DNA of 64,000 nt from the NCBI RefSeq assembly GCF_002288925.2, contig NW_022097999.1:15846654-15910653 (forward strand), in the 5' to 3' direction. The stretch's first letter is position 1, and each line of letters begins with the position of its first letter. The DNA comes from Delphinapterus leucas (taxonomy: Eukaryota; Chordata; Mammalia; Artiodactyla; Monodontidae). Under the pieces are notes generated by a model that saw nothing but the letters and a program-made list of their open reading frames with translations, did not search any database and was not told the origin of the DNA. A program made the position numbers and the translations under genes. Shown in pieces: positions 38,928 through 49,100 of the stretch.

Positions 38928-39117
38928 CTGCCACCTCAAAGGCTCCTAGTCAACTGAGTACAAAGAAGAGTTCAAAGGCAAGGCAGGCTCCTGACTTCCA
39001 CCTCCTAGTGTGGCTGAGGTTAGAGGTCACTGCTGGTGGAGCCACTGACCAATAAAAGAATGTTTGGAAACTCCGCTCAACAGATAAACTGGGGATCCGT
39101 TTACGCCTTCCCCCCTA
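38928..39117 (+). repeat. duplicated segment, copy 2 (partner 30871-31058)
   Basis: 38968-39117 aligns directly with 30906-31058 (shared 'gagttcaaaggcaaggc' and 'ggagccactgaccaataaaa'). 38928-38952 is the inverted counterpart of 30871-30895. No family recognised. Confidence 0.75.
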
Positions 39118-39299
39118 TCCACACAAACACTTCTAACTATACAGTCCAGTGTCTATTCAGCCCTCCAATATCCCAGATTGCTTTCTTTTCCATTGTGATT
39201 CAAAGGGAGACTGGGGATGTGAATGTTCCATATGACTATAGAAAAATACTTGGTTGCATACTTCTTCCTGGTTTCCAATGTGAGAAAGATGGTTGACGG

Positions 39300-39490
39300 G
39301 ACTCCCCATCTTTAAGGCTTACATCAAATGCTACCTCCCCAATAAAGCTGTCCCTAACAGCTTTAACCCGTACATCCTCCCATGTCAGACCCCTGACATC
39401 CTTTGGAAAACTTGCACCATCTTCTCAGCTTTCTTCAGGCTTATTCCCACATATCCCCAAGATGGCTGTTAGGCCTCTGTGGGTGGGGAT
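39300..39490 (+). repeat. L2 fragment
   Basis: 'aaggcttacatcaaatgcta', 'cctccccaataaagctgtcc' resemble the L2 block about transported cysteine-poor 3' text; moderate divergence. Confidence 0.5.
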
Positions 39491-40594
39491 CACAGGTTGC
39501 TTATCATCTCCCATCATCTCCCCTTGGGGGGGGGAAACATAATTAGGGCTGCACTGAATGAATTAACTAGTTAATTTAGCTCATAGGACAATTAAAGGCT
39601 GACTGGTAAGTTGGCTTTATACCGCTGTAACTATTAACCTCTCATTGAAGGAACTGGTTTTTAACTTAACCACAAAAAACCCCATAAGCCACCCCAGCTC
39701 TTTCAATGCCATATATGCCAGTACTGCTGGCTGTTCGCCTTTAGCGGTAGATAACACACAGGTTGTACTTCAAAAATCTTAGCTTGACCCCAGCTCTAAC
39801 TTCAGGGTCTAGCCCTGCATTTAACGTTATGGTTGCTTCACTAGCGCGTCTAAGGTCAGGTGGAAAACTTAATTAGGTTTCCTTGTCAGGCAGAATATCC
39901 TTCTCTCTTGGTACATCCTAACTCCCGAGTCATGTTAAGGATTTTCACCATGTATTCATCGATCAGATTATAGCCCCTGAACTCTAAGCTGCAAGAAGTT
40001 ACTGCAATACCTTCGTCACCAAGATCCCACCCCACATCTCTGGGGTCAATTCAGAAACTCTGGCTCTATTCCATCACAGGAGAGCAGAATCCTGTGCTAA
40101 GTGCAGGAAGGAGCGGGTCTCGAGAGAGCGGCTCTGAGGACAATGTCAACGTAGCTCACAGCACTTAGGACTTCTTGGAAACACTCAAAAGGAAAATCAG
40201 TCACTTAAAAGTGGATGGAGCCCTCTGCTGGCTACAGCTGTCCACGCAGGCCCTTGAGCCGGTTCTGAGTTGCCGAGCAAGAAAATCAGACCCTCTGTTC
40301 CTCGGTCTCAGCTCATTCTAACATGATCAACCAGGGGTTCCAAGGTATCAGCTACCGATGCAACAGGTTTTCCCCTAAAAGTTTATGCCTGTCTTACAAA
40401 AAGACTCAAATTTGACCTCCCTAAAGAGAATTCACTAAGGTGTAAAAACTTTCCAGAACCAAGTGTGTGCTATTTTTTCAGTTACTCCTGCCAAGGTCAG
40501 ATTAAATCAATGGAGGGTATACAGAAGGCAAAATGACAAGCATATTCGGGAAAGGACAAAAGAGAGAGATGATTAACTATCAATAGAAAAGTGG

Positions 40595-40710
40595 TTCCCA
40601 ATCACAGAAATTTTGCTCCATGGGGGGCATTTGGTAACGTCTAGAGACATTGTCAGTTGTCCCAACTTGGGAGACAGGTGTACTGCTGGCATCTGGCAGC
40701 TGAACTTATT
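40595..40710 (+). mobile_element. MER20 fragment (hAT-Charlie)
   Basis: 'tggggggcatttggtaacgt', 'ctagagacattgtcagttgt', 'ctggcatct' match the first half of MER20. The second half is absent. Confidence 0.7.
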
Positions 40711-40835
40711 CATCCTTTGTAACTATCTGGGAATTGCTTCAACCAGATAATCTCACCTTTAGTTGAGATCAGTCCAGTCTAGAAATGTGAGGTTGGGAGA
40801 AGAAAAGAGGTCGTTTTGGAGATGTAGAATATTCG

Positions 40836-40953
40836 GAGAAAGGGGAGCAGGACTAAACGGGGCATGGCAGCAGCGTGCCAGAAGGTCTGAAAACAGCACA
40901 GAGAAAAGGGGCATCAGCAAGCAGAGGGAGAATTAGAAACGGGAGGAAGGAAA
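40836..40953 (+). repeat. duplicated segment, copy A (partner 43254-43368)
   Basis: Shares 'gcaggactaaac' and 'ggggcatcag' at matching spacing with 43254-43368, plus scattered identity between. Family not recognised. Confidence 0.6.
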
Positions 40954-41134
40954 GTACCAAGACTGCCTTTATCCTCCAAGTTGACATAATGTAGGTTATT
41001 CACCACCAGAGACAGTAACAGGCCCTCATGACAGGAGGTGGTCATGGGAAAGAGATGACCACTTAATTATTAATGTTGTCAAGGACAAGAGTTTCACAGC
41101 GTTTTTTAATAGCTGAATGGAACATGAGAGATGT

Positions 41135-41275
41135 TCTAGCCAACGCCTTGATTTCATAAATGAGGAAAGGAAAGTCCAAGGAGTTTTGGTAACTTGTCAT
41201 GGTTGTATAATTAACAGGGACAGACCCAGGGCTCAAACTCGAGTCTTTTGACTCCAAGTGTGTCTCTTTGAACCA
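41135..41275 (-). repeat. MIR SINE, reverse
   Basis: 'tgatttcataaatgaggaaa', 'ggtaacttgtcatggttgta', 'cagggctcaaactcgagtc' fit reversed MIR. Confidence 0.6.
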
Positions 41276-41884
41276 AAAAAACCTAAAAGTGCACTGTTTT
41301 AAGTAACCTTTAGTCATTCCATCTCAACGGTTCTATGATTCCGAGCCTGTCACCGAAAAGGCCGGCCAGGCTCGTCTCAGACCTATGGTTCCCAAACCAA
41401 GCTCCCGGAAAACAAGGGCATTCTGTGAGCTGACAGTGGGAGCTCTGCTTGGGAACTAAGTGATTCTCTTTCCAACACAAAGGTGGCCGGGGGGAGAAGG
41501 TAACTGGACAGAACTTGCTCATTTTTACCTATCCAGTGTTTTCTTAGCCTTTTAAACTAAATCTAGAAAAAGGTGATGTCTGATTTAGCAATGATTTTCT
41601 ATTTAATTATGTTAACAAATCAAGAAGCCATAAAAAGAAACACGAAGAGCATAAATACCAGCGCCCTTCAAGGAGCATTTTCTTCTACATGAGTTGTTAA
41701 GAATCACAGGTTTAGATCAAGAACATAGAGATCTCTAGACTGACTTTCTAATTCACTAAAACTCAGATGAGGTCAGGAATTAAGTAACACACGGGGAAGC
41801 CCAGAAACTTAAAACGAACATGGGTGTGCTATGAAAAAACTTCAGGGAGGCTAAACTCAACCTGTGATTTGTTTTCAAATCAGA

Positions 41885-42040
41885 ACACCAAAATGCTTTA
41901 CAGATGAGGCTACTGAGGTCCAGAGAAGGCAGATCCTTGGCCAAGGGCACAGAGTTAGTAACTGGGCAAGCTGGCATTCAACACAGGCAGTCTGGGGTAA
42001 GAACCTACAGACTTAACTACTGTGTGATGTGCCATCTCTT
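41885..42040 (-). repeat. MIR SINE, reverse
   Basis: 'tacagatgaggctactgagg', 'ttggccaagggcacagagtt' and 'agacttaactactgtgtgat' fit reversed MIR. Confidence 0.65.
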
Positions 42041-42589
42041 TGGTTTAAGAAGCTCGGTACCAAAATAAAGAGGTGGACTGACCACATTCACTAACTCCCT
42101 CCTAAAACCCTAAAATGACAATTAAGGAGAATTTTTAAAAATTAAGGCATAATCACTGAGAGATAAAGAGAACGGGGGAGGAGATAACAGCAACAAAATG
42201 TGGAAGCGGAAAAGCAGAAGGAAAGGTGGTAGCTGATGCTATAGGCCCAAGAGAGCACATCCTAGATCAGCTGAGAAAAATCTGGGTTCCGCTGCAGAAA
42301 CTCAGGGGAAAAGGCAGTGCTCAGGGCAGGAGGACAGATGGAAAATGTATTTAAGGAGCAGTTAGAAGCCCAGAATTCCTCCCCATTCCACACACAGCTG
42401 GGTGACTGCCCTGCCCTAGCCCAGACAGAGGCTTGAGGCTCGTTCCTGGGACAAGGTTAGACACAGGGGTGCATGGGGCAGTTACATCCTCAACGCTGAG
42501 AGCCCTCCAAACCTCTTCTCCAGCTCAGCACCTACATAGATAATTTTGATAGAAATAAAAACTTGCTAAAATCCATTAAAAAAAAAAAG

Positions 42590-43160
42590 AACTAGAGAAA
42601 ACCATAATCTGAAAGGATACATATATCCCAGTATTCACTGCGGCTCTGTTTACAACAGTCAAGACATGGAAGTAACCTAAATGTCCATCAACAGATGAAC
42701 GGATAAAGAAGATGTGGTGCATATATACAATGGAATATTACTCAGCCATAAAAAAGAATGAAGTAATGCCATTTGCAGCAACATGGATGGACCCAGAGAT
42801 TATCATACTAAGTGAAGTAAGTCAGACAGAGAAAGACAAATATCATATGATATCACTTATATGTGGAATCTAAAAAAAATGGTACAAATGAACTTATTTA
42901 CAAAACAGAAACGGAGGGACTTCGCTGGCGGCCCAGTGGTTAAGACCCTGTGCTTCCAATGCAGGGGGCGTTCGGTCCCTGGTTAGGGAACTAAGATCCC
43001 ACATGCTGCACTGCGTGCCACACGGCGCGGCCAAAAAAATAAGTAAATAGAGTGGATATATGTATGTGTATAACTGATTCACTGTACAGTAGAAACTAAC
43101 ACAACATTGTAAATCAACTATGCGCCAATAAAAATTTTAAAAAAAAGAAAGGAAAAAAAG
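42590..43160 (+). mobile_element. LINE-1 3' end, interrupted by a SINE
   Basis: Artiodactyl-type L1 3' end: 'ctaaatgtccatcaacagat', 'atggaatattactcagccat', 'acatggatggacccagagat', then after the SINE 'gtggatatatgtatgtgtat', 'aacattgtaaatcaactatg' and an A-rich tail. About 200 bases expected between the two parts from the L1 text I remember are missing. Confidence 0.85.
42916..43050 (+). mobile_element. CHR-1-like SINE (tRNA head only)
   Basis: Starts gggacttcgctggcggccca, contains box B-like 'ggttagggaactaagatccc' and ends 'gcgcggcc' with an A run. No clear target duplication. Antisense to EXT2. Confidence 0.88.
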
Positions 43161-43253
43161 AAATAGAGACAACATGCACAGTACCAATACTGGGACAGTC
43201 TTTTTTCAGTTTTTAACTTGTTTCACATTTAAGCCCAACTAAACTTCTTTTGG

Positions 43254-43368
43254 GAGAGAGAAACGGCAGCAGGACTAAACAGGACACGTGGTGGATGCGT
43301 TAGACAGTGGAGAGCAGCCCAGGGGAAGGGGCATCAGAAGGTAGACGAGAGACCTGAGAGGGGAAGAG
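43254..43368 (+). repeat. duplicated segment, copy B (partner 40836-40953)
   Basis: See the partner at 40836-40953. Same orientation, about 2.4 kb apart. Confidence 0.6.
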
Positions 43369-43805
43369 GGAGGGTGTATGTGTTCTGGGGAGAGGAGGGC
43401 ACCTCGTAATCACGAGGGCCGCTGAAGGGGGGATCCAGGCCAGCTGACACCAAGACACTCTCGGGGTCAAGGCTCCTCAGAAGCATCACCCTGAAACGTG
43501 CTGGCTTCCACAGCCACCTCAGTCACCAGAACCCTCACCTGCCGTGTAAACCACCTTCCAGAGAGGGGCAGCTCTGCGTCCTGAGCATACTGCTGAGGTG
43601 TGACCCTAGCGTCACAGCAGGCTTACCTCAGGAGCATTTCTGAATCTCTGATAGTTGTTATTCCAAACCTTACCTGATGCAACTCCCTAACACTGCTTTC
43701 CTCTTTTAAGTTTGGCTGGTCAACGTAGTGGAGGAAATAAACCCCACTCACACACCCAGCAGCCACCGCTCTGCACCCAAGCAGCCAGGGCTACCCTTCA
43801 CGTCA

Positions 43806-44045
<240 letters not shown>

Positions 44046-44059
44046 CTACCCTCAGCCCC

Positions 44060-44340
44060 ACAGTCCTTGCAGTGAGTAGTCCCTCTTCCTTGCCCCTTTC
44101 TCAGGGCTGACCAGCTCAGAGGAGCTCCCACCAGCTCCATCTCTCAGCTCCCCAGCACCACTCCATTCATCTCCCATCCTCTGTCCACTCCCCACTGTGC
44201 TTCAGCCACACAGGTACCCTCTCAGTCTCCTGAACATACCACACTCTGCCTAACCACAAGGGCTTTGCGTGTCCAATTCTGCCTACCTGGTGCTCTTCTT
44301 CACTCTTCACCGCACGCTCTGAATTAACAATGACTCTTCT
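44060..44340 (+). repeat. L2 fragment
   Basis: 'ctgcctaaccacaagggct', 'gcttcagccacacaggtacc' and 'ctcctgaacataccacactc' follow L2 order. Confidence 0.5.
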
Positions 44341-44359
44341 CCTTTAGCTACATTCCCCA

Positions 44360-44935
44360 ATCCATTCATTTACTCAGCATGTATTTATGGAGCCCCTACT
44401 ATGTGCTCGGTCCTGGCAATACAACAGTGAACAAATGAGACATGGAAGGAAGGCCAGGGAGTGAGAGGACCAGGGGAATACCCGAGGGAGAGCATTCCAG
44501 AAGGAATAATAAGCAAAAGGCCCTGAGGAAGCAGGGTGTCGGGAACGTTCCAGCAACAGCAAGGAAGCCAGTGTGGCAGGAGCACAGTAAAGACGGTGGA
44601 GAATACCAGGCAATGAAGAGAAACAGGGGAGGGAGGGTCACAGCAAAGCCTCTGCGGCCTCCCTGGCCATTTAAGGACTTACGCTTTCACTGAGATAGAA
44701 AACCACAGAAGGGGTCAGGAAAGCACGGCATGATCTGGTTATGTTCCAACAGGATCATTCTGCCTGAAGAGTTAGAACAAACTACAGAAAGCAGGAGCGG
44801 AAGCAGGGAGGACAGCTGGGGCCCACTGCACGGTCCAGGCAAGGGATGCTAAGAGGGAGGAAGTGATGAAAGTGACGAGGGAGCGGAGCCAGCAGGACGT
44901 GCCACCAGATTAGAGATGCTGGGTAAGGGAGAGAG
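44360..44935 (+). repeat. ancient interspersed repeat, copy 2 of 3
   Basis: The best preserved of the three: 'agcccctactatgtgctcgg', 'gcattccagaaggaataata', 'caagcaaaaggccctgagg'-like text, 'agcaaggaagccagtgtggc', 'gcatgatctggttatgttcc', 'gatcattctgcctgaagagt'. Known as a widespread mammalian repeat text, family name not certain. Confidence 0.6.
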
Positions 44936-45019
44936 GGCTCGATGACGACTCACCCTTCATGGATTCAGCAGAGTTGGTCATTATATTCATCTAGGTTAAT
45001 TTATTAAAACCTGAGACCC

Positions 45020-45150
45020 CCTCCGCCCACTAGCCTAGTCCATTAGGATGGAACCACGTCTGGTCCCAATCACCAGCATACCCGAGCACCTGGCATATTG
45101 CCTAGCACAACTGCGCTTAGTAAATACTTGTTAAATAAGTAAATGATTTC
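45020..45150 (+). repeat. L2 or MIR 3' end
   Basis: 'gcacctggcatattgcctag', 'gcttagtaaatacttgttaa' are the shared MIR/L2-type terminus. Confidence 0.5.
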
Positions 45151-45270
45151 TACCATACAGATGGGAAAACTGAGGCTCAAAAAGGTTAAATGATTGGCAA
45201 GATCACAAAGCTAGCCAGTAATAGAGCTGGTTATCTGAATCCCAGCCTTTTGTCTTCAAATCCAGAGCCC
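45150..45270 (-). repeat. MIR SINE, reverse
   Basis: 'acagatgggaaaactgaggc', 'aaggttaaatgattggcaag', 'agctagccagtaatagagct' are reversed MIR. Confidence 0.7.
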
Positions 45271-45279
45271 TTCCACCAC

Positions 45280-45615
45280 TTATCCCTAATTACAACTACC
45301 CAAGCACATCTAGATCCTCGTAGGAATGAATATCTTCTCAGGCTCAGCTCAGGGTCACTGCCTCTGAGAAGCCCTACCCGACCCCACAGCCAGCAAGGGT
45401 ATGCGTCTCTTCCTCCCCCTCCAAGCATCCCATCCAGCCAGGGCTGCATCTCAGCTCTGCATCTGGTAATCACTGGCTTACTTGTCTATCTCCCACCACT
45501 GGACTAAGAGCTTCTCAGAGGCAAGACCTGACCTTGATCATCTTTGTATCCCCATAGGCAACACAGTACCTGGCAGAGAGAGGGTGCTCAATACATATTT
45601 CCACAGATGAATAAG
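45280..45615 (+). repeat. L2 3' end
   Basis: 'caggctcagctcagggtcac', 'tctgagaagccctacccgac', 'tgatcatctttgtatcccc', 'ggtgctcaatacatatttcc' give the L2 terminus in order. Confidence 0.75.
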
Positions 45616-45689
45616 TGACTGGAAGTGGCTCATCGCTTCTCCAGGACACAGAGAATCACACACCCTCCTCCTCGAGGCTGAACTGGGCT

Positions 45690-45880
45690 CCCTCCCTGTT
45701 CTGGGTTTCCACAGCACCCCCTGCATGCATCTGTTACAGCGTTTATCATACAATATTATAATTGTTGGTTTGTCTTCCCCACTGGATTCTCACCTCCTTA
45801 AGAGCAGAGCCTGTATTATTCACGGAGGGCTTTCCAGTAAATGTGAGATAAATGAATGTACACATGAATGAATGCTACTT
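45690..45880 (+). repeat. L2 3' end, second copy
   Basis: 'tccccactggattctcacct', 'cttaagagcagagcctgtat' and 'gaatgtacacatgaatgaat' repeat the L2 terminus. Confidence 0.6.
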
Positions 45881-45924
45881 AAATTGTTCAAATACCTGTG
45901 GTGACCAGGCTTGAACATGGTATC

Positions 45925-46164
45925 AAAAAAGGTGGGAGGGGCTTCCCTGGTGGCGCAGTGGTTGAGAGTCCGCCTGCCGATGCAGGGGACACGGGTTCGT
46001 GCCCCGGTCCGGGAAGATCCCACATGCCGCGGAACGGCTGGGCCTGTGAGCCATGGCTGCTGAGCCTGCGCGTCCGCAGCCTGTGCTCCGCAACGGGAGA
46101 GGCCACAACAGTGAGAGGCCCGCGTACCCCCCAAAAAAAAAAAAAAAAAAAAAAAAGGTGGGAG
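45925..46164 (+). mobile_element. CHR-type SINE, short form, with target duplication
   Basis: The body 45939-46150 starts ggggcttccctggtggcgca and ends 'cccgcgtacc' plus a long A run. Target duplication aaaaaaggtgggag at 45925-45938 and 46151-46164. Lies in intron 6, about 800 nt from exon 6; its antisense strand gives the transcript a long U tract. Confidence 0.95.
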
Positions 46165-46428
46165 AGGAGAAAGCAATTAAGCATTTGAGGCAAAGACAAG
46201 CCTGAGAGGTATGTACAAAAGGAACTCGTTTTCAAAAACCTTTAACCTCCAAAGTCCTGGGGAAATGAAACAACAAGAGACGAGCAGACTACTCCATGAA
46301 GCACAGCACTGACAGTCACGTCCAGGCAGGACCCACGCGTGTCCATCCATCCACTGGGAGCGTTTCTAAGCTTTCACCCGTGTGCAGGCGCTCTGCCTCC
46401 AGCCAGCACTTCGTGCAAATTCAACAGA

Positions 46429-46575
46429 CTCTAGAGCAGTGGTTCTCAACGGTGGCTACAAATCAGAATTGCCCATGGAGCTTCAACAGTCCTGAGGACA
46501 AGGCCCAGGTGTGTGTTTAAAAGTTCTTCAGGTGAGTACACTCTACAGTCACAGGTGAGAACCACTGCTCTAGGT
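46429..46575 (+). mobile_element. MER5-type hAT element with 8-bp target duplication
   Basis: The element 46437-46567 has terminal inverted repeats cagtggttctca and tgagaaccactg. It is flanked by ctctagag (46429-46436) and ctctaggt (46568-46575), matching at 6 of 8 positions, as expected for an old hAT insertion. Confidence 0.85.
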
Positions 46576-46787
46576 CAAGGGTAAACGGCCAGATGGTAAA
46601 TATTTTAGGTTTTGCAGGCCTCGTAATCTCTGTCATTTTAAACTACAGTACTCAACTCTGCCACTGTCACTCAAAAACAGCCGAAGATCATGTGTAAATG
46701 AATGGGTATGCTGTGATTCAATAAAACTTTATTTACAAACACTGGCAGCCTGCCATATTTGGCCCAAAGGCCTGCTGGCCAACCTTG
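46576..46787 (+). mobile_element. hAT-type non-autonomous element
   Basis: Starts 'caagggtaaacggccagatg', passes 'aatattttaggttttgcagg' and 'caataaaactttatttacaa', ends 'ggccaaccttg'. This is the widespread element whose consensus begins with 'caggggtcggcaaact'; the ends form a diverged inverted repeat. Begins directly after the MER5 target site. Confidence 0.75.
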
Positions 46788-46842
46788 GCTCCAGGCCAAC
46801 GGACTAACTCCCCTTATGGAAAATATAGCAAAAACAGTCTGA

Positions 46843-46922
46843 AGGAGTAGTTCTCCAACCTAGCTATGCGTTACAATTGCTGGGGGGACTTTTAAAATCT
46901 AATCCATGCGGGACTCCTGGTG
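46843..46922 (+). mobile_element. MER5-type fragment
   Basis: 'agtagttctccaacctagct', 'gcgttacaattgctgggggg' resemble the MER5 5' half. Ends about 30 nt from the exon 6 donor. Confidence 0.55.
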
Positions 46923-46949
46923 TAAAGTTTATCAGAAGGTAACACCCAC

Positions 46950-47089
46950 CTCTTCCAGTCAAGAACTTCAGAGAAAGGCAAAATGTAGGAGTCTGCAATG
47001 ATAACTGGGATACAGCCGGCCCGCAACACGTCACTCAACACCGCCTGGCCCAGCCGAGCTCCTCGAAGGACCACACAAAAAGTAGCCTC
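46950..47089 (-). CDS. EXT2: EXT2 exon 6 (residues about 314-360)
   Basis: This 140-nt exon has acceptor tgtattcctgcag and donor GAG|gtgggt. It begins at a codon boundary with [17 protein letters not shown], continues with [18 protein letters not shown] and [10 protein letters not shown], and ends with two bases of an arginine codon. These are the most recognisable peptides of the exostosin (GT47) domain of EXT2. The GCIPVIIAD segment resembles the nucleotide-sugar binding region of GT-B fold enzymes, an inference from family knowledge. Codon phase 2 continues into exon 7. A decayed MER5-type DNA transposon lies within about 30 nt of the donor on the intron side. Confidence 0.96.
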
Positions 47090-47499
47090 CTGCAGGAATA
47101 CAGGCAGAGGGAGGGATTACATACCAGTTTCACTGATCCACTTACTCTGATCCCGGCAGACCATGAAGTTCTCTCAAGGGCTGAAGCCAAGCAACACCAA
47201 AAATGCTGAAAGGTAACAGGTCACACCAGTAAGACTGAAAAGCTTAAGTGGCTGCAATGTTCTGGTTTTCCACTCTTCAGTGTCAGCGCAATGCCTCCAC
47301 TGCTGGCATTCTGAAAATGTTCACAACCCACGTTTAGGTCTTTCTCTGGACACTCAACAACGTGACTTTGCAAGGGCTGGATTGTTTCAGTCCTAGTGTG
47401 CTGTGCACACACACTGTGGCACAGTGGCTGCACAGCGCTCAGGACACTTACCTCCGCCTACCTTGTTACAGAATTATTTGATCTGGGCCTATCAGTCTC

Positions 47500-47615
47500 C
47501 CTAGAGGACCCCCTAAATAGAAAGTATCAAATCTCCTTTTATCTTTCTACTCCCCATGGCATCTAGCAGTGTGCTTTGCATATAGAAGACATTCATTTCA
47601 TGAATGCAATGCCTT
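47500..47615 (+). repeat. L2 3' end
   Basis: 'ctactccccatggcatctag', 'cagtgtgctttgcatataga' and 'ttcatgaatgcaat' resemble the L2 terminus. Confidence 0.5.
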
Positions 47616-48904
47616 AGAAAACATAGTAAAACAGATATGTTCTATTTAGAAACAATCCATCGAACAAAAAGCAAAATCTCAAACAATTTCTTCCTCGTTC
47701 ACTGCCTCAAACTTGTACTCGATGTGGGACACGTTTGGGAAAGTGAGAGATGTACACGAGAAGAAACAGCTGCAATAAGTCAACCAAAATAAGAAAAGAC
47801 CCCATCTCTAATACTCAGTTTCTCCCAGTTTTTGCCTCTTCAGGAGGAAAAAAAGTTAAAAAACAAAACACTGCTTAATCTTTAAAGCTAGAGAAAAGGA
47901 AAGTTCAGAAAAAATATGAAGAAACTCAACATGCCAAATTCCTCCGGGGATAAACCAGAAAACAGCAAGAGTGGAAAAAGGGCATCAGTCATGGTGGAGG
48001 CGCAGGTGGACAGCTCAGCTGGCCCCAAAGAGTCGGTGTCCAGATGTGCACACACGTGCTGATAACCATTTTTCCTGTCTAGACAAAGGTTACTATAAAT
48101 ACTCCTGCTCACATCACCACTGTTATCAGTCAGACATTCCAGAGGAGATGCAGCACTTTTTGAAAGAAAGTATTTTAACAATCTCAGCATGGGCCAGTAC
48201 TCTTTGGAGATTTAAATAAAAAAAAAAAAAAAAATCACACCAGCTCCTTGATATTTCTCCTTGAACTAACCTGTCTGTATTTTAAATATTTAAGTGAACA
48301 AAACTCAATTTCTCCTTTCCTAGCCTCCAGGCCCTTGCAGTGTGAAATATCCTGCTTATAAAACATCCCCAAAACGGCTACTCTGCTTCTGGTTACGGAA
48401 GCCCTGCCACTTCCACAATACCAGCAGGACATGCTAAGGGCGGCAAAAACACCAAGAGACAAAAACGGTAACAAAAAATAAAAACCTCCCACTCAGGAAA
48501 AGCTGACCATGGCCTTGCGGGTTGGCACGGTCAGAGGATACAAGCTGCACCATAGAGAAGGAAGTTTCTCTGGGCTGGGTTATGAATACAGTGATAAAAG
48601 CAAAATACATATGCCTGCTTTGTCTATGTGGCTTTTTTGTAAATCTATGGGATTTGTGCTTTTGCAGTAAGATGAATATCTGAAAGGAGTTAGGAACGCT
48701 CATAGGCCAAGCAGCTTTGCACAGACAGTACACAGATGCCAAAGCTCCTGGAGGTCCATGGCTGCAGTGAAGAGCAGTCTGTCTTCCTCTCCCCTTGGGG
48801 AGCTCTGCTAGCTGAACGTGGGAAACACCTGTCTGTTGGGGTCAGTTTCACCTTGCGGATGTGACCTGTGCCGAGCCCCGAGAGAGGTGCCGGGTGGCAC
48901 TCAC
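47616..48904. other. intron 5, no other feature seen
   Basis: Unique-looking intron between exons 5 and 6. A single A run lies at 48218-48233. Confidence 0.45.
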
Positions 48905-49100
48905 CTGCAGCACCTGTGGGTAATCGAAGACCTGGTGCTTGTGGCAACGCTTTCGGGCGGCGGGGATGCCCTCGGAGAGGTTGGTGCACTTGTCCAGGAC
49001 TAACACCGCTTCTCCGTGTCTGGCCTGGAGGGCGGCCAGCTCCTCTCTGTACTCGGGATGCAGAGCCATCTGGGACGACAGGAGGAAGTACCGCCGCGGC
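48905..49100 (-). CDS. EXT2: EXT2 exon 5 (residues about 248-313)
   Basis: This 196-nt exon has acceptor ttgtccttcgtag and donor CAG|gtgagt. One base completes the glycine split from exon 4, followed by 65 codons. Conserved landmarks are [27 protein letters not shown] and [16 protein letters not shown], typical of the exostosin-2 GT47 domain. The exon is visibly richer in G, C and CpG than the flanking introns. Compared with the human protein as I remember it, it carries several changes, many toward alanine or arginine (for example [12 protein letters not shown] and EGIPAARK). Exons 6-8 look almost unchanged. The frame is intact, so this looks like divergence rather than decay. It joins exon 6 at a codon boundary. 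Confidence 0.95.

Larger units (their letters stand above)
39500..42585. other. intron 7 sequence with scattered old repeats
   Basis: Contains the MER20 piece at 40595-40710, the duplicated segment at 40836-40953 and two reversed MIRs. The rest is unassigned intron without exons. Confidence 0.4.
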
